Below are positions 36,070 through 48,100 of a stretch of 64,000 bases of DNA, in pieces. The stretch is from Corylus avellana (Eukaryota > Streptophyta > Magnoliopsida > Fagales > Betulaceae). The stretch lies in NCBI RefSeq assembly GCF_901000735.1, contig NC_081542.1:15601577-15665576 (forward strand), written 5' to 3'. Made by a program: the position numbers and the translations under genes. The notes below the pieces were generated by a model. The model had not been told where the DNA came from and did no database searches. It worked only from the letters and a program-made list of their open reading frames with translations. How positions within the stretch are numbered: the stretch's first letter is position 1; each line of letters opens with the position of its first letter.

Positions 36070-36599
36070 TAATGCAGCATGACTTAGTAGGCTGCAACGA
36101 ATAACAACAACAAGGGACGGATAGGTATTTTTAGATATTGATTCTATCAAAGGATCTAAGAAATCTTCTCCAAAACGCTAGATACTCTCTAGGTTTTGAA
36201 GGAAAACAGAAGAACGCTCAACTCTGAAGCTTTTTATTGAACAAAACTCATATATAATCAACAATTGCGTTTCTGGATGCTATAAGCATGTATTTATAGC
36301 CCCCAATATTCCTAAACCTTATAAAACTACGAATTAGAATCAGAATTGAAACTATACGGTGTCCATCCGGACGGAACTTATGGCTGTCCGGACAGTCACA
36401 AACATAAACGTAAAATATGAAATACTACGACGCTCGTCTGGATGGGATATATCCTCGTTTGGACAGCCACATACATAAAACCCTAAAAACATGAAAATAA
36501 CATAGGCGTCTGCACGGTCTCCGGACGAGGCTCTTGGGTTAAGGACCATCCGGACGGGCTGCTGATGATCTTGCAGATGAGGCTCGTGGATCTACATCA
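36070..36599 (-). mobile_element. 3' LTR of the nested retrotransposon
   Basis: 530 bp, minus orientation; its right edge abuts a polypurine tract that reads CTTGGGGAGAA on the minus strand. U3 modules of TCCGGA type lie at 36363-36374, 36383-36396, 36433-36445, 36453-36466, 36507-36525 and 36547-36558, upstream of GGGCTATAAATACATGCTTA on the minus strand. The first base pair is TA instead of TG on the plus strand. Confidence 0.88.
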
Positions 36600-38078
36600 T
36601 TCTCCCCAAGTTGGAGAGAATTCGTCTTTGGATTGTCCTTCCATGGTCCTTCGAGTGCCCTATCAACTCGTTCCAATATTCTCCCATCCTCAAGATCAAG
36701 ACAAGGCAACACACCACGACAAACATGATGCTCTTAATCATTGGTAGATTATAATGATTATTTTGAATGCCCCAAACACCACCGTGCCATACTTCAGTCT
36801 TGTTGTGCTTCTCTTGTGGCTTTTCCCTTCCACATGCCATAAAGATACTCAAGAATGGGTCAGTCGTTGTCTCCCTTGTGAACATGTAATTCTCCCCATC
36901 CACAGAAAACTCATCACAATCATTGTTATGAGAATCTGATAAGATATCGTCTATACCAAGGAAATGAACATAACCTAATTCTCCATCATTGAAATTAGGC
37001 ACTTCTCCTGGAAGGTCTTCATCCTCCTCATAATATTCTACGATATCATTTGTGGGTCCTTCATCTTCCTATAGGTTATCTTCTTCGGGTTAGAGGCCAC
37101 TAAACATGGGATAAAACCCATCTTCTTCATCTTATTCATCTAAGTCGGATGGCAAGGGTCTTTCCTTTAGATCTTCCTCACTAACATCGTCATCATAGGT
37201 TGGTGGGAATTCCAATCCATGAATCCTTGTGAAGGATCTTCAACATCTTCATGCATGAACTCCTCATTAATGACCTCGGATTCCTGGAACTCCTCATCAA
37301 CAGATCCTCCACAGAATATGGACTTGGTTGATGGGTTTGAGGCTCGCGAATAACGGTGAAGTTGTTCTGTCGCGGGAGTTCCGCCTCAATGCATGACTTC
37401 CATCGTTGAGATTGCGCCCTACTAATGACAACCACGTTATCTTCATCCACAAGACATGGAGTTGGTTGACAGTGACGAACTTTAGGACCACCCATGTTGC
37501 CAAATTGAGTCGTGAGGGCCTCTAGTTGTTCCCACAGGGTTTCCATCTGATCATCCACGTATTGCCTCCAACGAATCACCGATTGATTCGGCCTCTCCGC
37601 CGCCTCCCTAGGCACCTTCTTTTGTCGGATTTTTCTCTCTTTTCTTTAATCAGGGGTTCTTTGGGTTGTAATCAACCTTGGAAGCCCGGGGTGTCGAGCT
37701 TGACGACTGCTTCCCATGACATAGCATGAGCTTGTGCCGTAGGAAATTTCCTCCGCACTCTACGCCCCGCAAAAGGATTGATAGGTTCACTCTCAACAAT
37801 AAATTTGTCTTCTACCCCCGTGTACTGTGGTCTTGGTTGATGACGACAAACGCTCGAACCACCCATGTCGGCCAAGTGATCGGTAAGGACCCTTTGTTGG
37901 GTGCGCGCAAGCTCCCTCTTCCGAACGGTTAAACCTCCAAACCTCTCCTCCATGTGGCGCAAGCGAATCGCCGATTGCTCCTTATGTGCCTCCTCCGTGC
38001 GGACGTGCACTTCGTTCTTGTCTGCACAACAGTTGCCCCTCCCTATTCATGGAAAGTAACTTGAGCTTTGATACTAAC
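36600..38078 (-). pseudogene. internal region of a short non-autonomous gypsy-type element, gag-like frames only
   Basis: The internal region is 1479 bp. On the minus strand, 38010-37672 encodes a gag-like N-terminus (MEERFGGLTVRKRELARTQ, then NPFAGRRVRRKF). 37615-37193 repeats a similar layout (ALTTQFGNMGGPKV). 37002-36592 contains VHFLGIDDILSD, DPFLSIFMACGREK and EYWNELIGHSKD. No protease, RT or integrase is present. The primer-binding site next to the right LTR reads TTAGTATCAAAGCTC, a decayed tRNA-Met type. It depended on an autonomous relative for transposition. Confidence 0.75.
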
Positions 38079-38608
38079 TGATGCGGCGTGACTTAGTGGA
38101 TTGCAGCAAATAACAGCAACAAGGAACTGATAGGTATTTCTAAATCTTGATTCTATCAAAGGATCTAAAAAATCTTTTCCAAAATGCTAGATACTCTCTA
38201 GGTTTTGAAGGAAAACAGAAGAACACTCAACTTTGAGGCTTCTTATTAAACAAAACTCATATATAATCAACAACTGCATTTTTGGAGGCTATAAGCATGT
38301 ATTTATAGCCCCCAAGATTCCTAAACCTAATAAAACTATGAATTAGAATCGGAATTGAAACTCTACGGTGTCCATCCGAATGAAACGTATGGTTGTCTAG
38401 ACGGTCACGAACATAAACGTAAAATATGAAATACTACGGCATCCATTTGGATGGGACATATCCCCGTCTGGACGGCCACATACAAAAAACCCTAAAAACA
38501 TGAAAATAACATAGACGTTCAGACTATCTCCGGACGAGGCTTTAGACGAGGCCCTTGGGTTGAGGATCGACCGGACAAGCTACAGACGAGACTCGTCGAT
38601 CTACATCA
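38079..38608 (-). mobile_element. 5' LTR of the nested retrotransposon
   Basis: 530 bp, starts TGATGCGGCG and ends CTACATCA. The element (36070-38608) is flanked by the 5-bp duplication TTCGA (36065-36069 and 38609-38613). The two LTRs differ at roughly one base in nine by eye, so the insertion is old. Many differences hit the palindromic modules (TCCGGA to TCCGAA, TCTAGA). Confidence 0.88.
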
Positions 38609-38613
38609 TTCGA

Positions 38614-39000
38614 CCACCCCCAAATTGATTTTTAGGGGTGGATACGGCCGGTCTAGGAGTGGTCGAACCACCCCCATGGCCCCTAGGGTGGTTCAGCTAC
38701 CCCCAAAAACCAAACCCTAAGTTTTTTGTTTTTTTTTTTGGCCTCCTAGGGGTGGGTGGCCGGACCACCCCCAAGGGCCATGGGGGGTGGTTCGGCCACC
38801 CGTAGACCAACCGTAAGGGGTGGCCAAAACCACCCCCAGGCCAAATGGTGGTGGCTCGGCCACCCTAAAAGCGTATGTGGGTGATTTCGGCCACCCCCCA
38901 AAACCATTTTGGGGGTGGCTACAAGGGCCCTTGGGGTGGTTCAGCCACCCCTTAGCTGGCCATGAAGTGGTTCCAGCCACCCATTTGGGCAAAAATGGGG
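38614..39000. repeat. GGTGG..CCACC dyad array inside the Mutator-like element
   Basis: About ten copies, in both orientations, of a unit near GGGGTGGTTCGGCCACCCC, separated by GGGCCC/AAGGGCC-type spacers. Long ORFs on both strands here are by-products of the repeat. Confidence 0.75.
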
Positions 39001-39639
39001 TGGCTGGAGCTAATTTATTTATTTATTTTCAGTTTTTGAATTGTTTTAGTTGTTTTGTTATTAATTGTTTGACTTTATTTTATTTTTTCATTTTTGATTT
39101 TTAATACTACTCCTTGTCACGTGTTAGTTTTTTATTGGACTGATGTGAATTTTTGTCAGTTTTTTGGATGGAAGTTGGACGGGAGTGCTAACTCCATTTT
39201 AATCAATAATAGGAGTACCATTTCTGATACAATTGAAATTGAGGTGGGTAGAAATAAAGGCGTTAAACCGCAGGGGGCTAAAAGGTATTTAACCCTTTAT
39301 AATATCATGAGTTTTTTTTTTTTTTTTGGATAAGTATTTCATGAGTTTTAGTACCGTTACTTCTTATTGGGATGTGAAAATTATTACGCTAGAATTAATA
39401 TTAATTAAATACATATCTTAGTATAAGCTTAAACTTTTGAAATAAATGATGATTTAACATTGTATATATTTGAGCATATGTTGTTTTTAAACCTGGACTC
39501 CAAAGCATGTCTCCCATTTCAATTAACTATATGTTATTTAGTACCCACCGTTAAAATCTTAATTAAATAACTTAATATTTCTATTTCTATACATTTAAAC
39601 TTTTGGAATAAATAGTAAATTAACATATTATATTGAGTA

Positions 39640-39790
39640 ATGCTATGAACTATCTTTTTATCCTTATATTATCCTTCTAAAGCTGATGTGGCTTTCAAAA
39701 TTACCATTTGATCAAAATTCAAGTATAATTTATCTAAAATTTAATAGTGATTTTAAAAGACACATCAGCTTTAGGAGGCTAAAAAGAGTA
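39640..39790. mobile_element. small MITE
   Basis: About 150 bp starting GAGTAATGCTATGAACTATC with an inverted-repeat core (AAAGCTGATGTGGCTTT against AAGACACATCAGCTTT). A related unit is at 50556-50715. Confidence 0.5.
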
Positions 39791-39944
39791 AGTACTAGAA
39801 CTAGTTAATTTCAGGATAGATTACTCTATTATATTATAGGATAGATTGAAGTAAGTACTAGAACTAGTAAAATTCAGGTTGGTACAACTTTCTGTCCAAA
39901 AGATATATATATAGTCGAGAAGGCAGAAACGCCAAGGCTACTTG

Positions 39945-40230
39945 GATTGTAATGGACAGGGTCACTTCTCTGTTTTTTCACATGTGATAAACCATGCATA
40001 GCCATATGATAAGTTTATCTAGTATATCAGCAAGCTGCTTCTATTGGGTACGTGGGTAATAACGAAGTAAAAATGGCTAATCATAGCTGGCAACATGAGC
40101 TGATCATGATCTCAAATTGCATAAACCTCATAGTAATCAAAAGAAGCTACAAAGCCAACTCAGAGGATTACTTCTAAAAATGACCGATTTAAACAAGAAT
40201 TGCTTTGTCTCAAGCCTCAACAGTACAAAA

Positions 40231-40268
<38 letters not shown>

Positions 40269-43200
40269 AAACTTTTAGTTGTCACAGGCGCTTTGCTAAC
40301 AGCATGAATCTTCAAGTGAGGGGAACAGGTACTTGCAAGATATCTTTTGTGAGTGATGATGGGGAAGCCAGGATTGATCATCACTTGGTTGTAAATGATC
40401 ATTCGGAAATTTCAATTGTCATCACAGAAATAAAACCAAAAGGAAAATATCCAAAACTTGTCAATGGATCGATATCCTTAGAGGAAGTGCCTACATTTAA
40501 TTACGTGGCAGTATCTCAAGCGAGTTCTAGTAGTGAAGGAGGTAAGTTAATGATGTCTGAGCTTCATGGAGAAAGGGAAAATCTTAAAGAAGTGGTGCTT
40601 CCTAGAAAGGATCAGATTTTTGTACCTCATAATATCTCCTCATCTGTGAAATCTTGTGCCAATTTTGTGCTGCGATTACCAGTGCAGCTAAGTGGGGAAG
40701 TAATTGAAGACATAACATGTGGATTTAAGAAAGGGAATTTTGCTGACAAGATCAACAAGAACTTTATCTTATGTCATGGATTCCTGCCGGGTTATCAGTC
40801 CCGAGTTTTGATAAAGAGATTCACAGGAGATTGTGGGGCCATTCTTGAAGCAGAAAAAGCATCAGCCGTCTCTATGCACCATAAGAATATACTCCGGATG
40901 ATAGGATATCACGAGACTGAAAATTCCTCTGTACTGGTCTTTCCCTTTGCAGCAAGATGGAGCCTGGACAAAAATCTTCCCGGTAAGTTCTTGCTACCAA
41001 TAGTTTTCAAATAGCTTATGGCAACTCTTCTCAGATTATTTATTTATTTATTTTTTATAACCGGGTATATGGGGATTTGTCCCGACTAAATGTTTGGGAC
41101 ACTGCAAATAAGTTTGGGCTTTTGCCGGTGAGCGTGCCCCAAGAAATTGTTTTGGAAATAAAACTATACGTTGGAGTTGATTTATACATTTTTATTGATT
41201 TAATTTTAAAGCTATTAAGCGCATGCAGGCTCTAGAGGAAATCAATTGGAATTGAGATTTCAAGACAAACTAAAGATAGCAATAGAAATTGCTCAAGGTG
41301 TCAGATATATGCATGAAGAATGTCCCGCAGGCCCTGTGGTTCATGGTGAATTGATTGCAAGCAACATTTTTCTGAGACACGACTTACGGCCACAGGTGAA
41401 ACTCCCATACACTACTCATTGGAGGTTTTCATGTTTTGCTCCATTAATTACATGTCTCTCTGTCTTACTTGTGATTTGATGGGATAGATATCTGGATTTG
41501 GACAAGCTAGGTGGCTTCATCTAAGACAAGCATTGCACATAACCCACAACAGGTGTGCATGCAGCTAATTAATTAAACTACAATCCAAGTTTTCGAAATT
41601 TTGTTTGATATTTCACAGAAGCACCAAAAAAAATGTATTTTGCTTTACCAGCGAATTTTTGTGTCCAAAGGTGCAGGTTTAAGGATTTCTTAGACCAAGA
41701 AAAAATGTTAACTCAAGTAAAATCAGATGTCCTATCTTTTGGAGTTCTACTCTTAAGGCTGTTTTGCCGAAGATCTGCACCAAAAGATGAAAGAACTTTG
41801 ATTCAGTGGGTTAGTAGATGTACTATTGTTATTAGAGTAATGTTATTTGGCAGACTGATATACACGACTGTAATACAATTAAAATAAATTATCCTTCGAA
41901 TCAACAATAGCTTATATATATATATGAATGACTGATTTTTACTGTTACGTCATTTCAATTATACGACAGTTGTATAAACAATTGATCTGTTATTGTTGTA
42001 AGTTCTTGTTGGCTTAATTCGGTAAGCAAAATGGTGACCAAAAGTGCCAAGATTCATCATCCATTCAATTACCGTTCGGATGAGAAGAAGTGCCGTTCGG
42101 ATGCTCGAAGAATTCTATTTTCCCTGAGAGCCTCGTCTGCAATCTCGTTTGCAATCCCGTCCGGACGAGCTTGATAAACAAGAATTCCCGAGAGCCTCGT
42201 CTGAACACCGTCCGGACGACTTTTACTAAAAAGGTCATATCTTGAGTTTCAGGCCTCTGATTGGAGCAATCTTTGCGGCGTTGGAAAGCTAACTCAAGGA
42301 TCTACAAAGTCATGTTTCACAAGGTTTAGCTAATTCCAATGTTTACTGGGTAAAAACGGGCCATAAAGAGAAGACTACGAAGCTGGGCGGAATTGCTCGT
42401 GTGCAGTCTCGTCTGGACGAGATTGCAGACGGCCATGTGTTAAAAACACGTTCTGGCTGTGTTTTGTTGTCCCGTCCGGACGGCACATGTTCCCGTCCGG
42501 ACGCCGCATACCTGTAACAGTTTTAAATGAATATAAACTCTTTCCTAAGTCTAGGTATGATGGGACTATTATAAATACACCTATATAGGAAGATAAAGGA
42601 ACGAATTTCTGATCTAGAATTCGCCGTCGTGTGCTAAGAGAGTCTATGACATAGAGAGTCTGTTCTCTCTCTTAGAGTGATCGTTTGTGTTTATTTGTTG
42701 ATTGTTGAAGTAAAGTCAACTGGAGTTCCGGTGAAGGGAGATCACGTAGAAGGATTGTGTCAGTTGTCTCTGGAAAGGGCTACTGCGGTAGAAGACAAGT
42801 GAGTCGCTTGTGTTATATAAGATCGTGTCAATTGCAAAGGTTTTGTAAGTGTGAACGTCTTGTAATCCTTTATTCTTTTACTGAGTTAGTTGATTTCCTG
42901 AATTTGGCTGCCTCGGAGAGGTTTTACTATTAGAGAGTTCTCTAATTGGTTTCCTCTTCGTAACCAAAATATTTGTGTTCTTTATTGTTCATTGCATATC
43001 TGTTTTTGGTTAATTATTATTTGTTAGGTCAAATCTATTTCCGCATAATATTGTGTGACACACTTATACATTCAGAATAGGTGTCGTTTGGAGTCGTATA
43101 TATATTTTTCAATTGTTATTATGAATACGACATGCATGATCTCGATCTCCATTTTTATTTCACATGCTTCTCTGTATTGGCCTTTGGCAGGCTTGACCAT

Positions 43201-43609
43201 TTTTGTTGAAAGGAGCATACCCCGATTTATTGGGTGAAGATCACTCAGAGGATGTTGACCCGCATGGAATCTATACGATATTTTGTGTAGCAGAAAAATG
43301 CACAAAGAGTAGGCCAGATTCACGACCATGTATGAGTGAGGTAGCTACTTCACCTGCCTAACCCATTATGAAATATTCCTTCAATTCTTTTGGGCTATCT
43401 ATATATACAGAAAGTCATCAATTTTTTTTTTTTTTTTTGTTCTTTGTATTCAGGTAATCTCCATCCTTAAAGGACATAAATTCTGTCAAATGGAACAATC
43501 TCCATTGTCTCAAACTGTTTATAAAGAGGAAGCTGAAACGGTAATATTTCCCGGGCTTGCATCAAGCTCAACTGGCTGGGATGAGGATGCTTACAACTAT
43601 GTCATATAA
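39945..43609 (+). pseudogene. USP/receptor-like pseudokinase gene, inactivated
   Basis: Exons I can place: 40304-40982, 41229-41395, 41488-41552, 41677-41809, 43191-43340 and 43454-43609. Upstream remnants read NAKATWIVMDR (about 39928) and ELIMISNCINLIVIKR (about 40093), matching the N-terminal nucleotide-binding (USP-like) part of plant 'inactive protein kinase' relatives. Kinase landmarks are altered: lysine motif VLIKRF is present, HRD is HGE (VVHGELIASNIF), DFG is SGFG, and the APE segment is missing. Later SDVLSFGVLLLRL and CTKSRPDSRPCMSEV are recognisable. The codon after GCT in exon 43191 is TGA where relatives have CGA (WARPLL), so the frame stops at 43194. An LTR fills the preceding intron. 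The family already contains catalytically dead members; this copy is also truncated. Confidence 0.7.
42007..43060 (+). mobile_element. LTR within the pseudokinase intron
   Basis: Starts about TGTTGGCTTAATTCGG and ends about TATTGTGTGACA; roughly 1.05 kb, no TSD found. The TATA box ATTATAAATACACC is near 42568. Upstream are TCCGGA-type modules at 42155-42170, 42206-42219, 42397-42430, 42471-42483 and 42492-42503. The module at 42403-42427 is nearly the same as those in the copia LTR at 3391-3533. Probably a copia-type LTR; no internal region is attached. Confidence 0.6.
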
Positions 43610-43974
43610 GGGAAGATGAAAGTCTCATGAGGAAGATAGGAGGAAGAAACTTGGCAGAAAGCATATACCTATGAGATCATCACGTATTGCTAGGCAGAAG
43701 AAACTTGGAGAACAAAAGCTAGCTAGCTATCGTGCAACATCTGCTAGCTTGATTTGCTATGGCTGAAAATAAGAAATAATGCTAATTTGTTAGACATTTT
43801 CGTAAGTTTAATTAATTAATGTTCATTACTCTCCCGTGTGTGTGTGATTTTGTTGACCATATCTTTACTTATGACGGCAATTCGATTGAGCACACCGATT
43901 ATGGCATGAGTTTATTTATGTTAGAATAGTAAATGAAATTTCTCGTTTTCTATTTAAGCCTAGTATCAGAGTAA
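43610..43974. other. 3' flank of the pseudokinase
   Basis: AT-rich sequence with no frame or structure that I can support. Confidence 0.4.
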
Positions 43975-44494
43975 GGGCCCGTTTGGGAGTGCAATTTCAG
44001 TAAGTGCGATTTTAAAAATTGCGTTTTTAAAATCGCTACTTTTTAAAATCCCACAGGTGTTTGGTAAAACATACTAAAAAGTACTTTTTTTTTTTTATCA
44101 ATTGAGTGTTTAGATAATATTAGCATATAATTGCGGTTTCATGACCAAATTATCAATAAGGATGAACAAGACATAGAGGATGAAGAAAAAAAGAAAAAAA
44201 GAAAAGAAAAGAAGGGTTTTAATATATTTTAGGTGGGTATTCTTGGTATTTTTTTCATTCCTGTTCTAAAGAAGGTAACTATTGCGCCAAATATCTTTTT
44301 AATAGAAATCGTGATTTTGTTTTAAATTCGCACTTTTCCAAATAAGCACCCTCTAATCAGCTTGTGGAAATTGCAGATTTTTTTGCGATTTTAAAATTTG
44401 CGTTTTTAAAATCGCAATCCCAAACACCCTAAAGTTGCGATTTTGTTTAAAATCACAGATTATTTTTTAAAAAACGCACTCCCAAACGCACCCT
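43975..44494. mobile_element. Tourist-type MITE
   Basis: Begins GGGCCCGTTTGGGAGTGC and ends GCACTCCCAAACGCACCC (16 of 18 terminal positions inverted copies), flanked by TAA on both sides (43972-43974 and 44495-44497). Interior inverted blocks of GCGATTTTAAAA and TTTTAAAATCGC. 520 bp, non-coding. Confidence 0.8.
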
Positions 44495-44967
44495 AAATGT
44501 GATGCAATGTGGTGTGGTGGGAAGGTGAATCTACATGCACAATAACTAACAACATCTTTACAAATCCAAGCTAGAAAAATCAAGGAATTGCAGAGAAACT
44601 AAAGAAAAACCGCTCCCCAAGTGTTTCTCTTTGAAAAATTGAGAAAAGTGACGTGGTTCGGTGGCCAAGCCGTCCATACTAGGCTTAAATAGAATGTGGT
44701 ATGATAGTAAAGCAGACAATATCATACCACTTGAAGCATGAGTGATACATTTGGTATCAGAGCCAAAGTTCATCCTGAGATAGGGAAATGTGCACAAGCC
44801 TATAAGGGTCGCCAACAAGGACGCTAGGTCTCAAAAGTAGGTGATTGTGGCGTCCTATATTGCCTGAGTGTGAGAAAGGGAATATGCTTATATAGAGTAT
44901 GGCAGTTCCTTGCTCAAGCTTGAGGCTGATGATGAGCTATTGATAATATCACTAATAAATTAATTTG

Positions 44968-45124
44968 GTCCAGTCATTACTTTGTGAGGTTGGTATTTCT
45001 CTTCCTCAATCGCCAGTGTTATGGTGTAATAACATTGAAGCAGCCTATCGCACGACTAACCATTTATTCTATGCATGAACAAAGCACATCTCTATTGATT
45101 ATCATTTTGTCCAAAATCATGTCT
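44968..45124 (+). pseudogene. copia RNase H remnant, 5' half
   Basis: The frame reads QSLLCEVGISLP, VLWCNNIEAAYRTTNHLFYA, a stop, then TKHISIDYHFVQ, the typical C-terminal RNase H region of Ty1/copia pol. It is cut at 45124 by the gypsy element and resumes at 50449. A TTGGTATCAGAGCCAAAG at about 44751 looks like a primer-binding site of another LTR relic upstream. Confidence 0.8.
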
Positions 45125-48100
45125 TGTAACAAAATACTTCTTTAGAACAAAGAATGGAAATGGAAATAAAAGAATCAACTCTTTATTGAATGGAATGGGC
45201 CAATTCGAGATGGCTAATCTCCTACAGTTTCTGCCAAAAATGCCAAAGAAAAATTACTCTCCTCTTTTGCACTCCACCAGCCTTTATAAGGCTTAATCAG
45301 TTGAGGCAATTCTGTTTACAGTTTTGGTTCCAACTAACTACCATATCCACACGTGCACAATCTCCTAACAGAATTACTACATTAACTACATAACAAACTT
45401 CAACTGCTCTTCCTTTCCAGCTCATCTTCTAAGCTCCACTTCATTGCCTATCTTTGTTAGGAACTCCCTGTGACATAGCCTCTCCCTTTAAAGCACCTTA
45501 CCCACAAGGTGCGGATACGACTGTTGCATGTGAAACAATTCCTCCCAAGAAGCATCATCTTCAGTTTGACCCACCCATTGAACCAAAACCTCAGTGACTG
45601 CTCTATTATCCTTTCTTTTACTTCTTTGAGCCAGAATTTTCAAAGGATCATATAAGATAACCCCCTGCATATCAACAGGAGGTAATTGAGGAAGAATAGA
45701 ATTCCTGCTGCCAAGCTTTAGTTTCAACTGAGAAACATGAAAAACTGGATGTATGCGAGCTGTCAATGGTAAATCCAACTCATAAGCCACCTTCCCCACT
45801 TTGCGGATAATTTTGAAGGGTCCATAAAACCGAGGAGATAACTTCAAAGACCTTCTAATACTAACTGACTGTTGTCTATAAGGCTGCAGCCTTAGATACA
45901 CCATCTGCCCCACCTAAAAAACTTTCTCAGATCTCTTTAAATCCGCATACCTTTTCATCCTCTGCTGAGCTTGCTGCAAATTGTCCTTTAACAAAGACAA
46001 AATCTACTCCCTAGAACGAAGAACTTCATCAACAGCTTCTAATCTAGTTGTCCCTGGAATATAAGTGAGCAATCGTGGAGGAGGTAAACCATAAACAACT
46101 TCAAAGGGTGTCATTTTGGTAGAAGCATGCCATGTAGTATTATACCAATACTCTGCCCATGGCAGCCTAGACAGCCACTGTTTAGGTCGATTCTGCACAA
46201 AACACCTCAAATATGTCTCAATACACTTATTCACAATCTCAGTTTGCCCATCAGTTTGAGGGTGATAACTAGTGTTAAATTGCAAGGTAGTGCCTTGAAG
46301 TTTAAACAACTCTCTCCAGAAAGCACTAGTGAAAACAGGGTCTCTATCTGAGACTATGGAAGTAGGCATTCCATGTAATCTTATGATATTCTGAACAAAC
46401 ACTTGAGCTATTTTAATTGTTGTATAGGGATGTGAAAGAGCAATAAGATGGCTATACTTAGACAATCGGTCCACCACCACCATTATCACTGATTGCCCTT
46501 GAGAAATAGGTAACCCTTCAACAAAATCCATAGATACATCAGCCCAAATTCTGTTAGGAATAGGAAGAGGTTGTAACAGTCCAGCAGGAGACAGATTCTC
46601 ATACTTAGATTGTTGGCAAACCTCACATTCCCTGATAAACTTCTTCAGGTCTTTAGTCATCCCTTTCCAATAAAAATCCCTTTTGGCCCTTTGTAAAGTT
46701 TTATCAAACCCTGAATGACCTGCCATCGGATCACCATGAACAAAGTGTAACACTTGTGCTCTTATGGTTGGAGAACTCCCAATATAGATCCTTTTTTTAT
46801 AGAACAGCAGATTATCTCTAAGGGAAAATTTTTCTGAATCTAGCTCACCTTTATCCCATTGCTCCAATAAAGCTTTCAACTACAAATCAGTTTGATACTC
46901 AGCTCTTAAATCCTTAACCCAACTGACAATAGGTATGGATAGAAGAGACAAGGTCAACTCAGGTTCCCAATCCTCCCTTCTTGATAGAGCATCCGCTACT
47001 CTATTATCCACTCCCTTTTTGTACTCCACTATAAAGTCATAGCCAATCAACTTAGTGAGCCATTTCTGCTGAAATGGGGTACCCACCTTCTGCTCTAATA
47101 GGAATTTCAGACTTTGATGGTCTATTTTGACAATAAATGGCCTCCCAACCAAATAAGGTCTCCATTTTTGAATAGCTGTTACTAGAGCAAACAACTCCTT
47201 CTCATAAGTGGAAATATGAACAGCATTCCCTTTGAGGGCTTTACTCAAGAATGCTATTGGCCTACCAGCTTGCATTAACACTGCTCCAATTCCAATACCA
47301 CTAGCATAGCACTCAATAACAAATGGCTGGGAAAAGTTAGGAAGAGCTAGGACTGGAGCTGCTGTCATGGCAGCCTTGAGACTGTTAAATGCACCCACAG
47401 CTGCTTCATCCCAAGAAAAATCATTTTTCTTTAACATAGCTGTCAATGGGGCTACAATAGATCCATACCCTTGAATAAATTTTCTGTAGTAACCCGTGAG
47501 TCCCAAAAACCTCCTCAAAGACTTAAGAGTTTTAGGAAAAGGCCACTCAACCATAGCTTGAATCTTTTCATGATCAGCCTTAACACCTGAAGCAGAAATC
47601 ACATGTCCAAGATACTCCACCTCCTGACAACCAAACTTACACTTAGACATTTTAGCATATAACTGATTCTTCCTCAATAAATCCAAAGTGATCCTTAAAT
47701 GCTGCTTATGAGTATCCAAATCTTTGCTGAAAACCAGAATATCATCAAAAAAAACTAAGATGAACTTTCTAAGAAAAAGGTTTAAAAACCTGATTCATAA
47801 GGCTTTGAAAGGTAGATGGAGCATTAGTAAGGCCGAATGGCATCACTAAAAACTCATAATGGCCCTTATGAGTGCGGAAGGCAGTCTTATGAATATCCCT
47901 CTCTACCACCCTAATCTGATGATAACCAGATCTTAAATCAAGTTTAGAAAACCATTGAGCTCCCCACAACTCATCTAACAACTCATCCACAACTGGTATA
48001 GGAAACTTGTCCTTGATAGTTACTTGATTCAAGGCTCTATAATCCATACACATCCTCCAGCTGCCATCTGCCTTCCTTACAAGTAAAACTGGAGAAGAGA

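Larger units (their letters stand above)
35713..39295. mobile_element. Mutator-like element with 9-bp TSD, containing a nested LTR element
   Basis: Terminal repeats of about 190 bp begin GGGTTAAATACATTTTGGCC and end in the inverse (GGGGGCTAAAAGGTATTTAACCC in part). They are flanked by TTTATAATA on both sides (35704-35712 and 39296-39304), the 9-bp TSD of Mutator-like elements. Without the inserted retrotransposon it is about 1040 bp. Its own interior (36001-36064 and 38614-39000) is an array of GGGGTGGTTCGGCCACCCC-type dyads. No transposase is encoded. Confidence 0.85.

Noticed and set aside
38717..39104. ORFs on both strands rich in Gly, Pro and Trp
   Set aside because: Products of the GGTGG..CCACC dyad array inside a Mutator-like element.
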